A stretch of DNA of 64,000 bases from Rhodanobacteraceae bacterium (lineage in GTDB: Bacteria > Pseudomonadota > Gammaproteobacteria > Xanthomonadales > SZUA-5), in NCBI GenBank assembly GCA_024234055.1, contig JACKOW010000017.1, forward strand, positions 1-64,000. Reading direction: 5' to 3'. This document shows positions 35,631 to 44,836 of this stretch, piece by piece; the first letter of the stretch is position 1; the number at the start of each line of letters is the position of its first letter. The notes under the pieces were generated by a model that saw nothing but the letters and a program-made list of their open reading frames with translations, was not told the DNA's origin and did not search any database. The position numbers and the translations under genes were made by a program.

Positions 35631-35849
35631 ATGTCCAAAGAAGATCATATCGAGATGGAAGGCACGGTCCTCGAGACCCTGCCCAACACCATGTTCCGCG
35701 TGCAGCTGGAGAATGGGCATGTCATTACCGCCCACATTTCCGGTCGTATGCGCAAGAACTACATCCGCATCCTGACCGGCGACAAGGTCAAGATCGAGAT
35801 GACCCCCTACGACCTGAGCAAGGGTCGCATCACCTTCAGGCAGAAGTAA
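35631..35849 (+). CDS. infA: Translation initiation factor IF-1
   Basis: The 72-residue protein is a single S1-type OB fold: MSKEDHIEMEGTVLETLPNT at the start, ENGHVITAHISGRMRKNYIR in the middle and YDLSKGRITFR at the end. It binds the ribosomal A site during initiation. Length is exactly that of the family; an upstream in-frame reading adds 20 residues foreign to IF-1. It is convergent with clpA, as in many gammaproteobacteria. Confidence 0.97.
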   Translation: MSKEDHIEMEGTVLETLPNTMFRVQLENGHVITAHISGRMRKNYIRILTGDKVKIEMTPYDLSKGRITFRQK

Positions 35850-35962
35850 TTCCCCAGCAGCAGCGCAAGCACCGCTCCATCAGAGCAGCGCTGTGCGAGG
35901 CTCTTGTAGTGCCGAGCTTGCTCGGCAGGGTGGCGCGGCAGGGTCTGCGCGATCTTGGCAGA

Positions 35963-36025
35963 TGCAGACTTGTCTGGACCCTCTCCCCCAGGCTGAGCAA
36001 AAGCGTCCAGACAAGTCTGGATCCA
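35963..36025. repeat. GTCCAGAC-type palindromic repeat
   Basis: AGACTTGTCTGGACCCTCTC and, inverted, GCGTCCAGACAAGTCTGGAT face each other between infA and clpA. The element belongs to the same family as 1778-1858. A GGAGCAAGCTCCG hairpin lies further on near 36060. The whole 35850-36113 gap shows no gene. Confidence 0.7.
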
Positions 36026-36113
36026 CCAAAGCCCGGCAGCAGCACAAGCCCAGCCAAAGCAGCGGAGCAAGCTCCGCTCTACCGGAGCCGGAGCTTGCTC
36101 GACCTTGTCGCAG

Positions 36114-38393
36114 CTACACCACGGCCGCGTCAGCTGCTTCCGGGGCTGCGGCTTCGGTGGTGACCGACAACTGCTCATCGAGCATGGCCACCGTCACCTT
36201 GCCACCACCGACCAGTGCGCCAAACAGCAGCTCGTCCGCCAGCTTGCGCTTGATGTGATCCTGGATCACGCGAGCCATCGGCCGGGCACCCATCTGCGGG
36301 TCGAAACCCTTGTCGGCCAACCAGCCTCGGGCGCTTTCGTCCACGCTCAAGGCCACATGCTTGTCGGCCAGCTGCGACTCCAGTTCTATGATGAACTTGT
36401 CGACCACGCGCAGGATGGTGGCGCGATCAAGCGCCGTGAACTGGATGATGGCGTCTAGCCGATTGCGGAACTCGGGCGTGAAGCCCCGGCGGATGATTTC
36501 CATCGCATCGGTGGAATGATCCTGCTCAACGAAGCCCATGCTCCGCCGCGCTGCCTGTGAGGCGCCGGCATTGGTGGTCATCACCAGCACCACATTGCGG
36601 AAATTGGCTTCCCGACCGTTGGTGTCGGTGAGCACGCCACGGTCCATCACCTGCAGCAGCAGGTTGAACACATCCGGATGCGCCTTTTCGATCTCATCGA
36701 GCAGCAATACCGCATGCGGATGCTTGGTTACCGCCTCGGTCAGCAATCCGCCCTGATCAAAGCCGACATAGCCCGGAGGTGCGCCGACCAGGCGCGACAC
36801 CGTGTGCGCTTCCATGTACTCGGACATGTCGAAGCGGATCAGTTCGATGCCGAGGATCATCGCCAGCTGGCGCGTGACCTCGGTCTTGCCGACGCCGGTG
36901 GGGCCTGCGAACAGGAAGGAGCCGATCGGCTTGTTGGGATCGCCCAGACCCGAACGCGACATCTTGATCGCGGCGGTGAGCACATCGATGGCCTCTTCCT
37001 GACCGAAGACCACCATCTTCAGGTTGCGGTCGAGATTGCGCAGCACATCCTTGTCGGAGGCTGACACATGCTTGGCCGGGATCCGCGCCATCTTGGCCAC
37101 GATGTACTCGACTTCCTCGGTATCGATGACACGCTTGCGCTTGTCCTCGGTGAGCAGGCGCTGGCGGGCGCCAGCCTCGTCGATGACATCGATGGCCTTG
37201 TCCGGCAGGAAGCGGTCGTGGATATGCTTGACCGACAGATCCACCGCGGCCTTCAGCGCTTCCGGCGCGTACTCGACCTGATGATGTTCCTCGAAGCGTG
37301 ACTTCAGACCACGCAGGATCTCGATGGTGTCGGCGATGGTCGGCTCGACCACATCGATCTTCTGGAAGCGCCGGGTCAGTGCCCGGTCCTTCTCGAAGAT
37401 GCCGCGGAATTCCTGGAAGGTGGTGGAGCCGATGCAACGCATCTCACCGGAGCCCAGCAGCGGCTTGATCAGATTGCTGGCATCCATGACCCCGCCCGAG
37501 GCCGAACCGGCACCGATGATGGTGTGGATCTCGTCGATGAACAGAATGGCCTTGGGAATGCGCTTGAGTTCGGCAACCACCTGCTTGAGACGCTTCTCGA
37601 AATCACCGCGGTACTTGGTGCCGGCCACCAGCGCGCCCAGATCCAGCGAGAAGATCACCGCATCCTTGAGCACTTCAGGCACGTCTTCATCGACGATGCG
37701 CTTGGCCAGGCCTTCGGCCAGCGCGGTCTTGCCGACGCCGGCCTCGCCCACGTACAGCGGATTGTTCTTGCGACGACGGCAGAGCACCTGGATGGTGCGC
37801 TCGATCTCGTCGGCGCGGCCGATCAGCGGGTCGATCTTGCCCTGGCGCGCCTGCTCGTTCAGGTTGCTGGCATAGGCCTGCAGGGCGCTCTGCTTCTCGC
37901 CCTCGCCGGCCCCATCGGCCTCGCGATCACCACCGGACTCGCCGCGCACCGGATCCTGCGGAATCTTGGCAATACCGTGGGAAATGTAATTGACCACATC
38001 CAGCCGGGTGATGTCCTGCTTCTGCAGCAGATAGGCCGCGTGCGAGTCCTTCTCGCCGAAGATGGCCACCAGCACATTGGCGCCGGTTACCTCCTTCTTG
38101 CCCGAGGACTGCACGTGGTAGACAGCCCGCTGCAGCACGCGCTGGAAGCCCAGCGTGGGCTGGGTGTCGCGCTCGTCATCGGCCGGCAACATTGGCACGG
38201 TCTCTTCGATGATCGAACGGGTCTCATCGGAGAGCTTGCCGAGGTCGGCTCCGCAGGCCTTGAGCACCTGGGCCGCAGAGGGATTTTCGATCAGCGCGAG
38301 CAACAGATGCTCGACGGTCATGAATTCATGCCGTTTCGCCCGAGCTTCCTTGTAGCTCTGACTGATGGTCAGTTCCAGGTCCTTGCTGAACAT
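36114..38393 (-). CDS. clpA: ATP-dependent Clp protease ATP-binding subunit ClpA
   Basis: This 759-residue AAA+ unfoldase feeds substrates to ClpP. The N-domain (about 1-145) is the ClpS docking site. The first ATPase module has Walker A GEAGVGKTALAEGLA and Walker B LFIDEIHT; the second has GPTGVGKTEVTRQLA and LLLDEIEKAHPD. Length matches ClpA of E. coli (758), and no ClpB middle domain is present. It lies 100 nt downstream of clpS on the same strand, so the pair forms the N-end-rule degradation unit. Confidence 0.97.
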   Translation of the reverse strand: MFSKDLELTISQSYKEARAKRHEFMTVEHLLLALIENPSAAQVLKACGADLGKLSDETRSIIEETVPMLPADDERDTQPTLGFQRVLQRAVYHVQSSGKKEVTGANVLVAIFGEKDSHAAYLLQKQDITRLDVVNYISHGIAKIPQDPVRGESGGDREADGAGEGEKQSALQAYASNLNEQARQGKIDPLIGRADEIERTIQVLCRRRKNNPLYVGEAGVGKTALAEGLAKRIVDEDVPEVLKDAVIFSLDLGALVAGTKYRGDFEKRLKQVVAELKRIPKAILFIDEIHTIIGAGSASGGVMDASNLIKPLLGSGEMRCIGSTTFQEFRGIFEKDRALTRRFQKIDVVEPTIADTIEILRGLKSRFEEHHQVEYAPEALKAAVDLSVKHIHDRFLPDKAIDVIDEAGARQRLLTEDKRKRVIDTEEVEYIVAKMARIPAKHVSASDKDVLRNLDRNLKMVVFGQEEAIDVLTAAIKMSRSGLGDPNKPIGSFLFAGPTGVGKTEVTRQLAMILGIELIRFDMSEYMEAHTVSRLVGAPPGYVGFDQGGLLTEAVTKHPHAVLLLDEIEKAHPDVFNLLLQVMDRGVLTDTNGREANFRNVVLVMTTNAGASQAARRSMGFVEQDHSTDAMEIIRRGFTPEFRNRLDAIIQFTALDRATILRVVDKFIIELESQLADKHVALSVDESARGWLADKGFDPQMGARPMARVIQDHIKRKLADELLFGALVGGGKVTVAMLDEQLSVTTEAAAPEAADAAVV

Positions 38394-38493
38394 GGACGTC
38401 TGCTCCTTCTGCGCCTTGCGCTTAGTGTTTCTACCACATGGCCCCGCAAATACCTGAAATCAAGCGTGACTAATGTGACCGTTCACTCCCTTG

Positions 38494-38820
38494 TCAGGCC
38501 TCTTCCATTGCGCACATCAGGGGATGTTGATGGGCACGGGAGAAAGCGTTGACCTGGGCCACCTTGGTATCTGCCACGTCGCGTGTGAACACGCCGCACA
38601 CGCCCTTGCCCTGGGTGTGCACATGCAGCATCACACGGGTCGCGTTTTCCCGCGACATGGCAAAAAACGTCTCCAGCACGATGACCACGAACTCCATCGG
38701 CGTGTAGTCGTCGTTCAGGATCACCACCTTGAACATCGGTGGCTTTTCCAGTTCCGGACGCGATTCCTGGACCAGCAGGTCCTGATCGTCGCGCAGATCG
38801 GTTTTAGAGTCCTCGCTCAT
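38494..38820 (-). CDS. clpS: ATP-dependent Clp protease adaptor ClpS
   Basis: The 108-residue adaptor delivers N-end-rule substrates to ClpA. PPMFKVVILNDDYTPMEFVV is the family signature, and HVHTQGKGVCGVFTRDVA covers the binding region. I chose the ATG at 38820 because it fits the family length; an alternative GTG lies at 38850. It precedes clpA on the same strand. The hydrophobic N-degron pocket appears intact. Confidence 0.95.
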   Translation of the reverse strand: MSEDSKTDLRDDQDLLVQESRPELEKPPMFKVVILNDDYTPMEFVVIVLETFFAMSRENATRVMLHVHTQGKGVCGVFTRDVADTKVAQVNAFSRAHQHPLMCAMEEA

Positions 38821-38925
38821 GGCGTCAGATTGCGCATCCGCTGCATACACTAGATGCTAGACAGTATATCCAGCTGAACCGCCTGTCGCCGGTCAGTGTG
38901 CACTTCAGACCTTCAGCCAACGAAG

Positions 38926-39378
38926 ATGACTCCCGAGATTTCGCTGCCGCGCATCACCGTAGCCGCCATTGTGCCCGATGGCGATCGCTATCTCCTGGTC
39001 GAGGAGCGCAGCGAGGGCCAGACCGTGCTCAACCAGCCCGCCGGCCACCTGGATCCCGGCGAAACCCTGATCGCCGCCGTGATCCGGGAAACCCTGGAGG
39101 AGAGCGCCTGGGATGTGGAGCCGGCGGGACTGATCGGCATCTACCAGCTGGTTCTGCCCCACGTGCACTATGTGCGCATGGCCTTCCTCTGCCACCCGCT
39201 CCGGCACCATCCAGAGCGCGCTCTGGACACCGACATCCTGCGCACGCACTGGATGACCCGCGCCGAGCTCGCCAGCGGTGCCATCGCCCATCGCAGCCCA
39301 CTGGTGCTGCGCTGCATCGACGATCACCAGCAAGGCCGTCTGTGGCCGCTGGAGCAGATTGTGGAGCCGGTACGGTGA
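38926..39378 (+). CDS. nudJ: Nudix phosphohydrolase, NudJ type
   Basis: The 150-residue protein carries the Nudix box, reading GHLDPGETLIAAVIRETLEE at about 43-62, which binds metal and cleaves nucleoside diphosphate linkages. In E. coli nudJ likewise lies just upstream of mnmA and acts on nucleoside tri- and diphosphates and thiamin precursors. The synteny with mnmA supports the name. The start at 38926 (MTPEISLPRITVA) fits homologues; a longer frame adds ten residues with no support. Confidence 0.88.
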   Translation: MTPEISLPRITVAAIVPDGDRYLLVEERSEGQTVLNQPAGHLDPGETLIAAVIRETLEESAWDVEPAGLIGIYQLVLPHVHYVRMAFLCHPLRHHPERALDTDILRTHWMTRAELASGAIAHRSPLVLRCIDDHQQGRLWPLEQIVEPVR

Positions 39379-39688
39379 AGCGGTTGTCGGTTGCCGGTTG
39401 TCAGTTGTCGGTAGGGCGGAACCCGCCCACGAGATCATCTGCTTGTGCGACACGCTCACACAGGCGGATTCCGCCATCGGCGAAGCAGCAGGACAACGGC
39501 CACGCCATCGAACCGCGGCTGAGCAGGCATGTGCGTCGGGGCAGCTGCGTGCAGGAACGTAAGGTGGAAGCGCCGCAGGCGATTCCACCTTGGCAGGATT
39601 CTCGCGGGTCGGGTTGGCGGAATCCGCTGCGTGGGTTCCGCGCTGCGGCCCTGCCTTCCAGCAACCGACAACCGACAGCCGTCAACCG
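39379..39688. repeat. 310-bp gap with 7-bp arrays and GTAGGGCGGA-type repeats
   Basis: Degenerate CGGTTGT units fill 39383-39410 and inverted CAACCGA units fill 39661-39688, just before mnmA. In between, GGGCGGAACCCGCC near 39414, GGCGGATTCCGCC near 39463 and GGCGGAATCCGC near 39615 belong to a family that also flanks hda (53255-53325) and the DUF3108 gene (46808-46872). No gene is seen. Confidence 0.65.
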
Positions 39689-40804
39689 ATGAACAGCCCG
39701 CGCGTATTGGTCGGCCTATCCGGGGGCGTCGATTCCTCGGTGACCGCCTTGCTGTTGAAGCAGGCCGGCCGCGAGGTCGGCGGCTTGTTCATGAAGAACT
39801 GGGAAGAGGACGATGCCAGCGGCGTCTGTCCCGCCGAAGCCGATGCCGCAGATGCCCGTGCCATTGCCGAGCTGCTGGGCATTCCCTTCCACGGTCGCAA
39901 CTTCGCGGCCGAGTATTGGGACGGCGTGTTCGAGCACTTCCTGGCTGAACTGAAGGCCGGGCGCACCCCGAATCCAGACATCCTCTGCAACCGCGAGGTC
40001 AAGTTCAAGACCTTTGTGGAGCATGCCGAGGACCTGGGCTACGAGCGCATCGCCACTGGCCACTACGCCCGGCTCCGTCAGCGCAACGGCCTGGTTCAAC
40101 TCTTGCGCGGCGCCGATTCGAACAAGGATCAGAGCTATTTCCTGCATGCGCTGGATCAGCAACAGCTGGGCGTGGCCGAATTCCCGATCGGCCATCTGGC
40201 CAAGCCCGAGGTGCGGCGCCTCGCTACCGAGGCCGGCTTGCCTACCCACGCCAAGCGTGACTCCACCGGCATCTGCTTCATCGGCGAACGCAATTTCGAC
40301 CCCTTCATCGCCCGTTATCTGGCGCCCGATCCCGGCCCCATGCGCACGCCCGAGGGCGAACTCATCGGCGAGCACCGCGGACTGCATTTCTACACTGTCG
40401 GCCAGCGCGGCGGCCTCAATATCGGCGGCCGCAAGGGTGGCAGCGGCGAGCCTTGGTTCGTGGCGGCCAAATCAGTGTCCGACAACACCTTGATCGTGGT
40501 CCAGGGCGACCACCCGGCCCTCTACGGCCAGCGCCTGCAGACCGAGGCCGTCAACTGGATCGCGGGCGAAGCACCATCCACTGCGTTTCGCTGCACCGCC
40601 AGAATTCGCTATCGACAGCAGGATCAGGACTGCCTGGTGCGGGTAATGGATCCGGTTTTCGGCACCGTCGAGGTGCAGTTCGACCAGCCACAACGCGCGA
40701 TCACCGCCGGCCAGTCGGTGGTCTTCTACCAGGGCGAAGTGTGCCTGGGCGGCGGCGTGATTGCGCTGAGCGATGGCTATCTGGGCGGCTTGCCGGCCGT
40801 GTAG
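39689..40804 (+). CDS. mnmA: tRNA-specific 2-thiouridylase
   Basis: The 371-residue enzyme makes the 2-thiouridine at position 34 of Lys, Glu and Gln tRNAs, using sulfur from the Tus relay. The PP-loop GLSGGVDSSVTALLL is near residue 9. NPDILCNREVKF carries the nucleophilic Cys and STGICFIGERNF the catalytic Cys that forms the persulfide; FVAAKSVSDNTLIVVQGDHP is typical of the C-terminal domain. The ATG at 39689 matches the family start. It follows nudJ across a repeat-filled gap. Confidence 0.96.
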   Translation: MNSPRVLVGLSGGVDSSVTALLLKQAGREVGGLFMKNWEEDDASGVCPAEADAADARAIAELLGIPFHGRNFAAEYWDGVFEHFLAELKAGRTPNPDILCNREVKFKTFVEHAEDLGYERIATGHYARLRQRNGLVQLLRGADSNKDQSYFLHALDQQQLGVAEFPIGHLAKPEVRRLATEAGLPTHAKRDSTGICFIGERNFDPFIARYLAPDPGPMRTPEGELIGEHRGLHFYTVGQRGGLNIGGRKGGSGEPWFVAAKSVSDNTLIVVQGDHPALYGQRLQTEAVNWIAGEAPSTAFRCTARIRYRQQDQDCLVRVMDPVFGTVEVQFDQPQRAITAGQSVVFYQGEVCLGGGVIALSDGYLGGLPAV

Positions 40805-41058
40805 GAGCGACCTTGCGTCGCGACCAGTCCCGCGGTCCAATCGCAGCAGTGCGTGCGCGAATTCGCGACGAAAGGCATTCAACGCGGAGAACGCAGAGAC
40901 ACGCGGAGAACGCAGAGAAAACAACGATTGCCTCTGCCTTTCTGAGTGTTCTCTCTGCTTTTCCTCTGCGTTCTCTGCGAAAGGATCTTGACTGCAGCCC
41001 ACCTCGTTTCCCGGTTTTCGCGAGGCAAGACCGGTCGCGACGCGAGGTCGCTCCTACC
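40805..41058. repeat. Repeat-filled gap after mnmA
   Basis: A GTAGGAGCGACCTTGCGTCG unit stands at the mnmA stop codon and another, inverted, near 41030-41056. Between them, ACGCGGAGAACGCAGAGACA (near 40879) faces the complementary TCTGCGTTCTCTGCG (near 40967). The layout is two nested inverted pairs. No gene is seen. Confidence 0.7.
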
Positions 41059-41207
41059 GATCGCGGACGAAGTCCGCTCCCACAGGCGGCGAGGCGATCG
41101 CGGACGAAATCCGCTCTCACAAGCGGCGCGGGCGATCGCGGACGAAGTCCGCTCCCACAGGCGGCGCGGGCAATCGCGGACGAAGTCCGCTCCCACAGGG
41201 GGCGTGC
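41059..41207. repeat. Four tandem 37-38-bp repeats (GATCGCGGACGAAGTCCGCT)
   Basis: Units start at 41059, 41096, 41134 and 41172, each containing GATCGCGGACGAAGTCCGCT followed by CCCACAGGCGGCG, with few substitutions. The internal GCGGACGAAGTCCGC is a hairpin. The array abuts the end of lptB and could stop or stabilise its transcript. There are no spacers, so it is not CRISPR. Confidence 0.85.
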
Positions 41208-41927
41208 TTACAGGCGGAACTTGTCGCCGAGGTAGACCTCGCGCACCTTGGGGTGGGCCAGGATCTGCTTGGGGCTGCCTTCGGCCAGCACCTGGCCGGC
41301 GTTGAGCACATAGGCGCGGTCGCAGATGTCCAGGGTTTCGCGCACATTGTGATCGGTGATCAGCACGCCGATGCCACGCTGCTTGAGGTGGTCGATGGCT
41401 TCCTGGATCTCGCCGACCGAGATCGGATCGACGCCAGCAAAGGGCTCGTCGAGCATGATGAAGCGTGGCTTGGCGGCCAGCGCCCGGGCGATCTCGACGC
41501 GGCGGCGCTCACCGCCGGAAAGGCTTTGCCCCAATTGTCCACGCAGATGGGTGACCTGCAGCTCTTCGAGCAGGGACTCCAGCACCACGGTGCGGCCGCG
41601 CTTGGTCAGATCCTTGCGCATCTCCAGCACCGCCAGCAGATTGTCCTCGACGCTGAGGCGCCGGAATACCGAGGGCTCCTGCGGCAGATAACCGATGCCC
41701 ATGCGGGCGCGGTCAGACATCGACAGCGGCGTGATGTCACGACCGTCGAGCTCGATGCGACCGTGATCGGCGGCGATCATGCCAACGATCATGTAGAAGC
41801 AGGTGGTCTTGCCGGCACCATTCGGCCCGAGCAGACCAACGACTTCGCCCACGCTCAAATGACAGGACACACCGCGGACCACATCGCGGCCGCGATAGCG
41901 CTTGCTCAGCGATTCGACCACCAGCAT
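41208..41927 (-). CDS. lptB: LPS export ABC transporter ATP-binding protein
   Basis: This 239-residue ATPase powers extraction of lipopolysaccharide from the inner membrane with LptF, LptG and LptC. Walker A is GPNGAGKTTCFYM (about 34-46), the signature LSGGERRRVEIARAL, and Walker B FIMLDEPFAGVDP. Length and sequence are typical. It is the last gene of the kdsD-kdsC-lptC-lptA-lptB run, 6 nt after lptA; rpoN, which often follows in other proteobacteria, is not there and a tandem repeat array takes its place. Confidence 0.97.
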   Translation of the reverse strand: MLVVESLSKRYRGRDVVRGVSCHLSVGEVVGLLGPNGAGKTTCFYMIVGMIAADHGRIELDGRDITPLSMSDRARMGIGYLPQEPSVFRRLSVEDNLLAVLEMRKDLTKRGRTVVLESLLEELQVTHLRGQLGQSLSGGERRRVEIARALAAKPRFIMLDEPFAGVDPISVGEIQEAIDHLKQRGIGVLITDHNVRETLDICDRAYVLNAGQVLAEGSPKQILAHPKVREVYLGDKFRL

Positions 41928-41933
41928 GCGCGC

Positions 41934-42539
41934 TTAGCCAACCTGATCGTTGCGAGCGAATGCGGGACTTGCGTCCGGCATCGGCAGCACCATTCCGGAC
42001 TTGGGCGCTTCGTCCTTGGCCTTGTCGGCATCCGCCGGCTTGGGTGCCTTCGGCGGTATCACCAGCTGCACGCCACCGCTGACGCCCTCACCGGCCGCCA
42101 GTCGACCGGTCTTGACCGAATAGGTGACGCGTTCTGAACGCAGCGTGCCCTGAGGCCGTTCCAGAATCACGTTGCCGCTGAGATCAACCGACTCCTCGGC
42201 CAGCTTGTAGTCGATGGTGCTGGCGCTGGCATTGAGCTCGCCGCCGCCGGTCATGGTCTGCTTGAGTGTGGCGGGTGCGCCGGTCAGCAGTGCCCGCGAC
42301 ACCTCGCCCTTGTCCTGGGTGATGTCGGCCCGTGCCGCCTTGACCACCAGCGAGCCCTGGACGATGCGCACATTGCCGGTCAACACCGTGGTGTTGGTAT
42401 CCATGCCAGCTTCAAACCGGTCCGAGTTGATCTGCATCGGCTGTTCGCGGTCGGATTCCAGCGCCGCCAGCGGACTGCTCGCCGCCAGCAACAGCAGGGC
42501 GACACCGCGAAGATCAGGAACGTTTGCGTTTCGGAACAT
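41934..42539 (-). CDS. lptA: LPS transport periplasmic protein LptA
   Basis: The 201-residue protein has a signal peptide (GVALLLLAASSPLAALESD) and an OstA-like beta-jellyroll domain that forms the periplasmic bridge for LPS: QPMQINSDRFEAGMDTNTTV, TGNVRIVQGS and SERVTYSVKTGRL. The charged and proline-rich tail (about the last 40 residues) exceeds the E. coli protein. GGAAGG lies 6 nt before the ATG, inside the end of lptC, which overlaps it by 26 bp. Confidence 0.93.
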   Translation of the reverse strand: MFRNANVPDLRGVALLLLAASSPLAALESDREQPMQINSDRFEAGMDTNTTVLTGNVRIVQGSLVVKAARADITQDKGEVSRALLTGAPATLKQTMTGGGELNASASTIDYKLAEESVDLSGNVILERPQGTLRSERVTYSVKTGRLAAGEGVSGGVQLVIPPKAPKPADADKAKDEAPKSGMVLPMPDASPAFARNDQVG

Positions 42540-43089
42540 ATTCACCTTCCACCTGGCTACGGAGCAGGAAGCGATCTTGCTTGAGATCGGCACGCAGGCC
42601 AACGCCCTTGATCTCACTTCCGGGACTGATGATTTCGACGGCATCATCGCTGCTGGCGACGCGCTCGTCGATGCCGAATTCGATGTGTTCCGAACGGATC
42701 GTGACCGGCGCACGCTCGGCCTTGGTGCCCTCCAGCACCACCTGCTGCTCCAGCCACAGCCGATTCCTGGCCACATCCAGCCGTCCGGTCAGCGACTTTC
42801 CGTTCCAGCGGGCACCGTCGGCGCTGACCACATCGAACAGGGGCGATTCGATCAGATACTCGTCGCTGCGCCGCGGGCTGCTGATACGCGGGCTGATCAG
42901 TACCAGATTGGGCTTGCCCTGATCGTCGTAGACGCGCATCTCAACCGTGCGGATCTCGTTGTCCTGACGTGCATTGGCCGTTGCCGGCGCCGGCGGCGGC
43001 TCCGGCGCAAACCAGCGGATCAGGCCGTAACTGGCCAGCGAGGTCAGCAGCAGCACGACCGCCCACAGTCGACCGCGTTCAGGCGTCAC
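42514..43089 (-). CDS. lptC: LPS export system protein LptC
   Basis: The 191-residue single-pass inner-membrane protein (LWAVVLLLTSLASYGLIRWF near residue 8) has a periplasmic OstA-like domain with EMRVYDDQGKPNLVLISPRI and IRSEHIEFGIDERVASSDD. It receives LPS from LptBFG and passes it to LptA. Its ATG overlaps the kdsC stop (ATGA) and its end overlaps lptA, so the operon is translationally coupled. Confidence 0.93.
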   Translation of the reverse strand: MTPERGRLWAVVLLLTSLASYGLIRWFAPEPPPAPATANARQDNEIRTVEMRVYDDQGKPNLVLISPRISSPRRSDEYLIESPLFDVVSADGARWNGKSLTGRLDVARNRLWLEQQVVLEGTKAERAPVTIRSEHIEFGIDERVASSDDAVEIISPGSEIKGVGLRADLKQDRFLLRSQVEGEYVPKRKRS

Positions 43090-43631
43090 GGCGCAGCGCC
43101 TAGATAAGGCGCGAGCAGCGCCTCGAACTTGCCCTGCGAGCGCAGCAGCAGTTCGGCAAATTCTCGCACCGCACCACCGCCGGCGGGCTTGCCCGCCACC
43201 CAGAGGGCACGATCCAGCACCTCGGGCGACGCCTCGGCCACGGTAGCCGGGAGATGCACGCGGCTGAGGATGCCCAGATCCGGCAGATCGTCACCCATGT
43301 AGGCGGCGTCATTCCAGCTCAGGCCCTGATCCCGGGCAATCTGCTCGAACAGCGGCATCTTGTCGCGCACACCCAGGTGCACATGGGCCACACCCAGCTC
43401 GCCCAAGCGGCGCTCGGTGGCGGCGCTGGCACGGGCGCTGATGACCACGGTAATGATGCCCGCCTGCTGCAGCAGCTTCAGGCCCAGCCCATCATGGACA
43501 TGGAAGGCCTTGGCCTCGGACCCGTCATTGCCGTAGAGCAGACGACCGTCGGTGAGTACGCCGTCGACATCGAAGCCGACGATACGGATGGCGCTTGCGC
43601 GTTTGGCCAGCTGCGCTTCCGGCGTGCTCAT
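43086..43631 (-). CDS. kdsC: 3-deoxy-D-manno-octulosonate 8-phosphate phosphatase
   Basis: This 181-residue HAD-family phosphatase removes phosphate from Kdo-8-phosphate. Motif I is GFDVDGVLTDGRLL near residue 19, motif II VVISARAS, and motif IV YMGDDLPDLGIL. The C2-type cap is absent, as in tetrameric KdsC. Its start overlaps the kdsD stop by one base (TGATG). It belongs to the Kdo/LPS operon. Confidence 0.96.
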   Translation of the reverse strand: MSTPEAQLAKRASAIRIVGFDVDGVLTDGRLLYGNDGSEAKAFHVHDGLGLKLLQQAGIITVVISARASAATERRLGELGVAHVHLGVRDKMPLFEQIARDQGLSWNDAAYMGDDLPDLGILSRVHLPATVAEASPEVLDRALWVAGKPAGGGAVREFAELLLRSQGKFEALLAPYLGAAP

Positions 43632-44638
43632 CAGATCACGCGGGCCCGCAGCAGATCATGGAAATTCAGCGCGCCGACCAGGCGTCCGTCCTCGTTGACC
43701 ACCAGCAGGCCATTGATCTTGTGCGCTTCCATCATCTGCGCGGCCTCGATCGCCATCTTGTCGGCACTGATGGTGCGCGGATTGGGCGACATCAGTTTCG
43801 ACACCGGCGTTGCCCGCAGATCCACCCGCTCATCGTCGAGCGTGCGTCGCAGATCGCCATCGGTGAACACGCCGACCAGGCGATCGTCGGCATCGGCGAT
43901 CGCGGTCATGCCGAGATTCTTGCGCGACATTTCCATCAAGGCCTCGGTCACGCTGGCTTCGGGCGTGACCCGGGGGATGTCCTTGCCGGTATGCATGACA
44001 TCGCTGATGTGCACCAGCAGGCGCCGCCCGAGCTGCCCGGCCGGATGCGACGCGGCAAAGTCGTCTGAAGTGAATCCGCGGGCTTCCAGCAGGGCAATGG
44101 CCAGGGCATCGCCCATGACCAGCGCCGCCGTGGTGCTGGCGGTGGGCGCCAGCCCGAGCGGGCAGGCTTCTTCGCTGACGGCCACGTCCAGATGCACATC
44201 GGCCTGGCGTGCCAGGCTGGAGCGCTCGTTGCCGGTCATGGCAATCAACGGCACATTCTTGCGCTTGACCACCGGCAGGATCATCAGCAACTCGTCAGTT
44301 TCACCCGAGTTGGACAGCGCCAGCACCAGATCCTTGGGGGTGATCATGCCGAGATCGCCATGGCTGGCCTCGGCCGGATGCACGAAGAAGGCCGGCGTGC
44401 CGGTGCTGGCCAGCGTAGCCGCAATCTTGCGGGCGATGTGCCCGGACTTGCCCATGCCACTGACGACCACCCGGCCCTCGCAATCCAGCATCAGCTGGCA
44501 GGCACGGGTGAAGGCGCCATCGACACGCGCTGCCAGGGCGCCGATGGCCGCGGCCTCGATTTCGATGACTCGGCGACCGGCATCAGCGATCGCGGCAGAC
44601 GGCAGACCATTGGCCGACCGTGAAACAATGGCATTCAT
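43631..44638 (-). CDS. kdsD: D-arabinose 5-phosphate isomerase
   Basis: The 335-residue isomerase turns ribulose 5-phosphate into arabinose 5-phosphate for Kdo synthesis. The SIS domain has VSGMGKSGHIARKIAATLAS, HPAEASHGDLGMI and ALSNSGETDELL; two CBS domains follow (HISDVMHTGKDIPRV onward and VSKLMSPNPRTI onward). Length matches KdsD/GutQ. It leads the minus-strand LPS operon; the divergent ibaG-murA pair starts 200 nt away. Confidence 0.95.
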   Translation of the reverse strand: MNAIVSRSANGLPSAAIADAGRRVIEIEAAAIGALAARVDGAFTRACQLMLDCEGRVVVSGMGKSGHIARKIAATLASTGTPAFFVHPAEASHGDLGMITPKDLVLALSNSGETDELLMILPVVKRKNVPLIAMTGNERSSLARQADVHLDVAVSEEACPLGLAPTASTTAALVMGDALAIALLEARGFTSDDFAASHPAGQLGRRLLVHISDVMHTGKDIPRVTPEASVTEALMEMSRKNLGMTAIADADDRLVGVFTDGDLRRTLDDERVDLRATPVSKLMSPNPRTISADKMAIEAAQMMEAHKINGLLVVNEDGRLVGALNFHDLLRARVI

Positions 44639-44836
44639 GCAGTTTCCAGCCGTTAAACTGTTCGATTCTCTATTCGAGCGGCTTCCGATAGCATCGGCGC
44701 CCCTTTCTGGGGCTCGCGCCCCGAATCGGTCCGAAGTCTACACCCCGGGCAGCTGAACCCAAGGGAACCACCCGGGCACAGGCACCCGGGGCACGACTTA
44801 TCGGTACTCGAACACCTCCGACCAGGGAAGAACGCC

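Noticed and set aside
41059..41207. CRISPR array
   Set aside because: The 37-38-bp units follow each other without unique spacers, there are only four and no cas genes are near. The same applies to 30911-31020.
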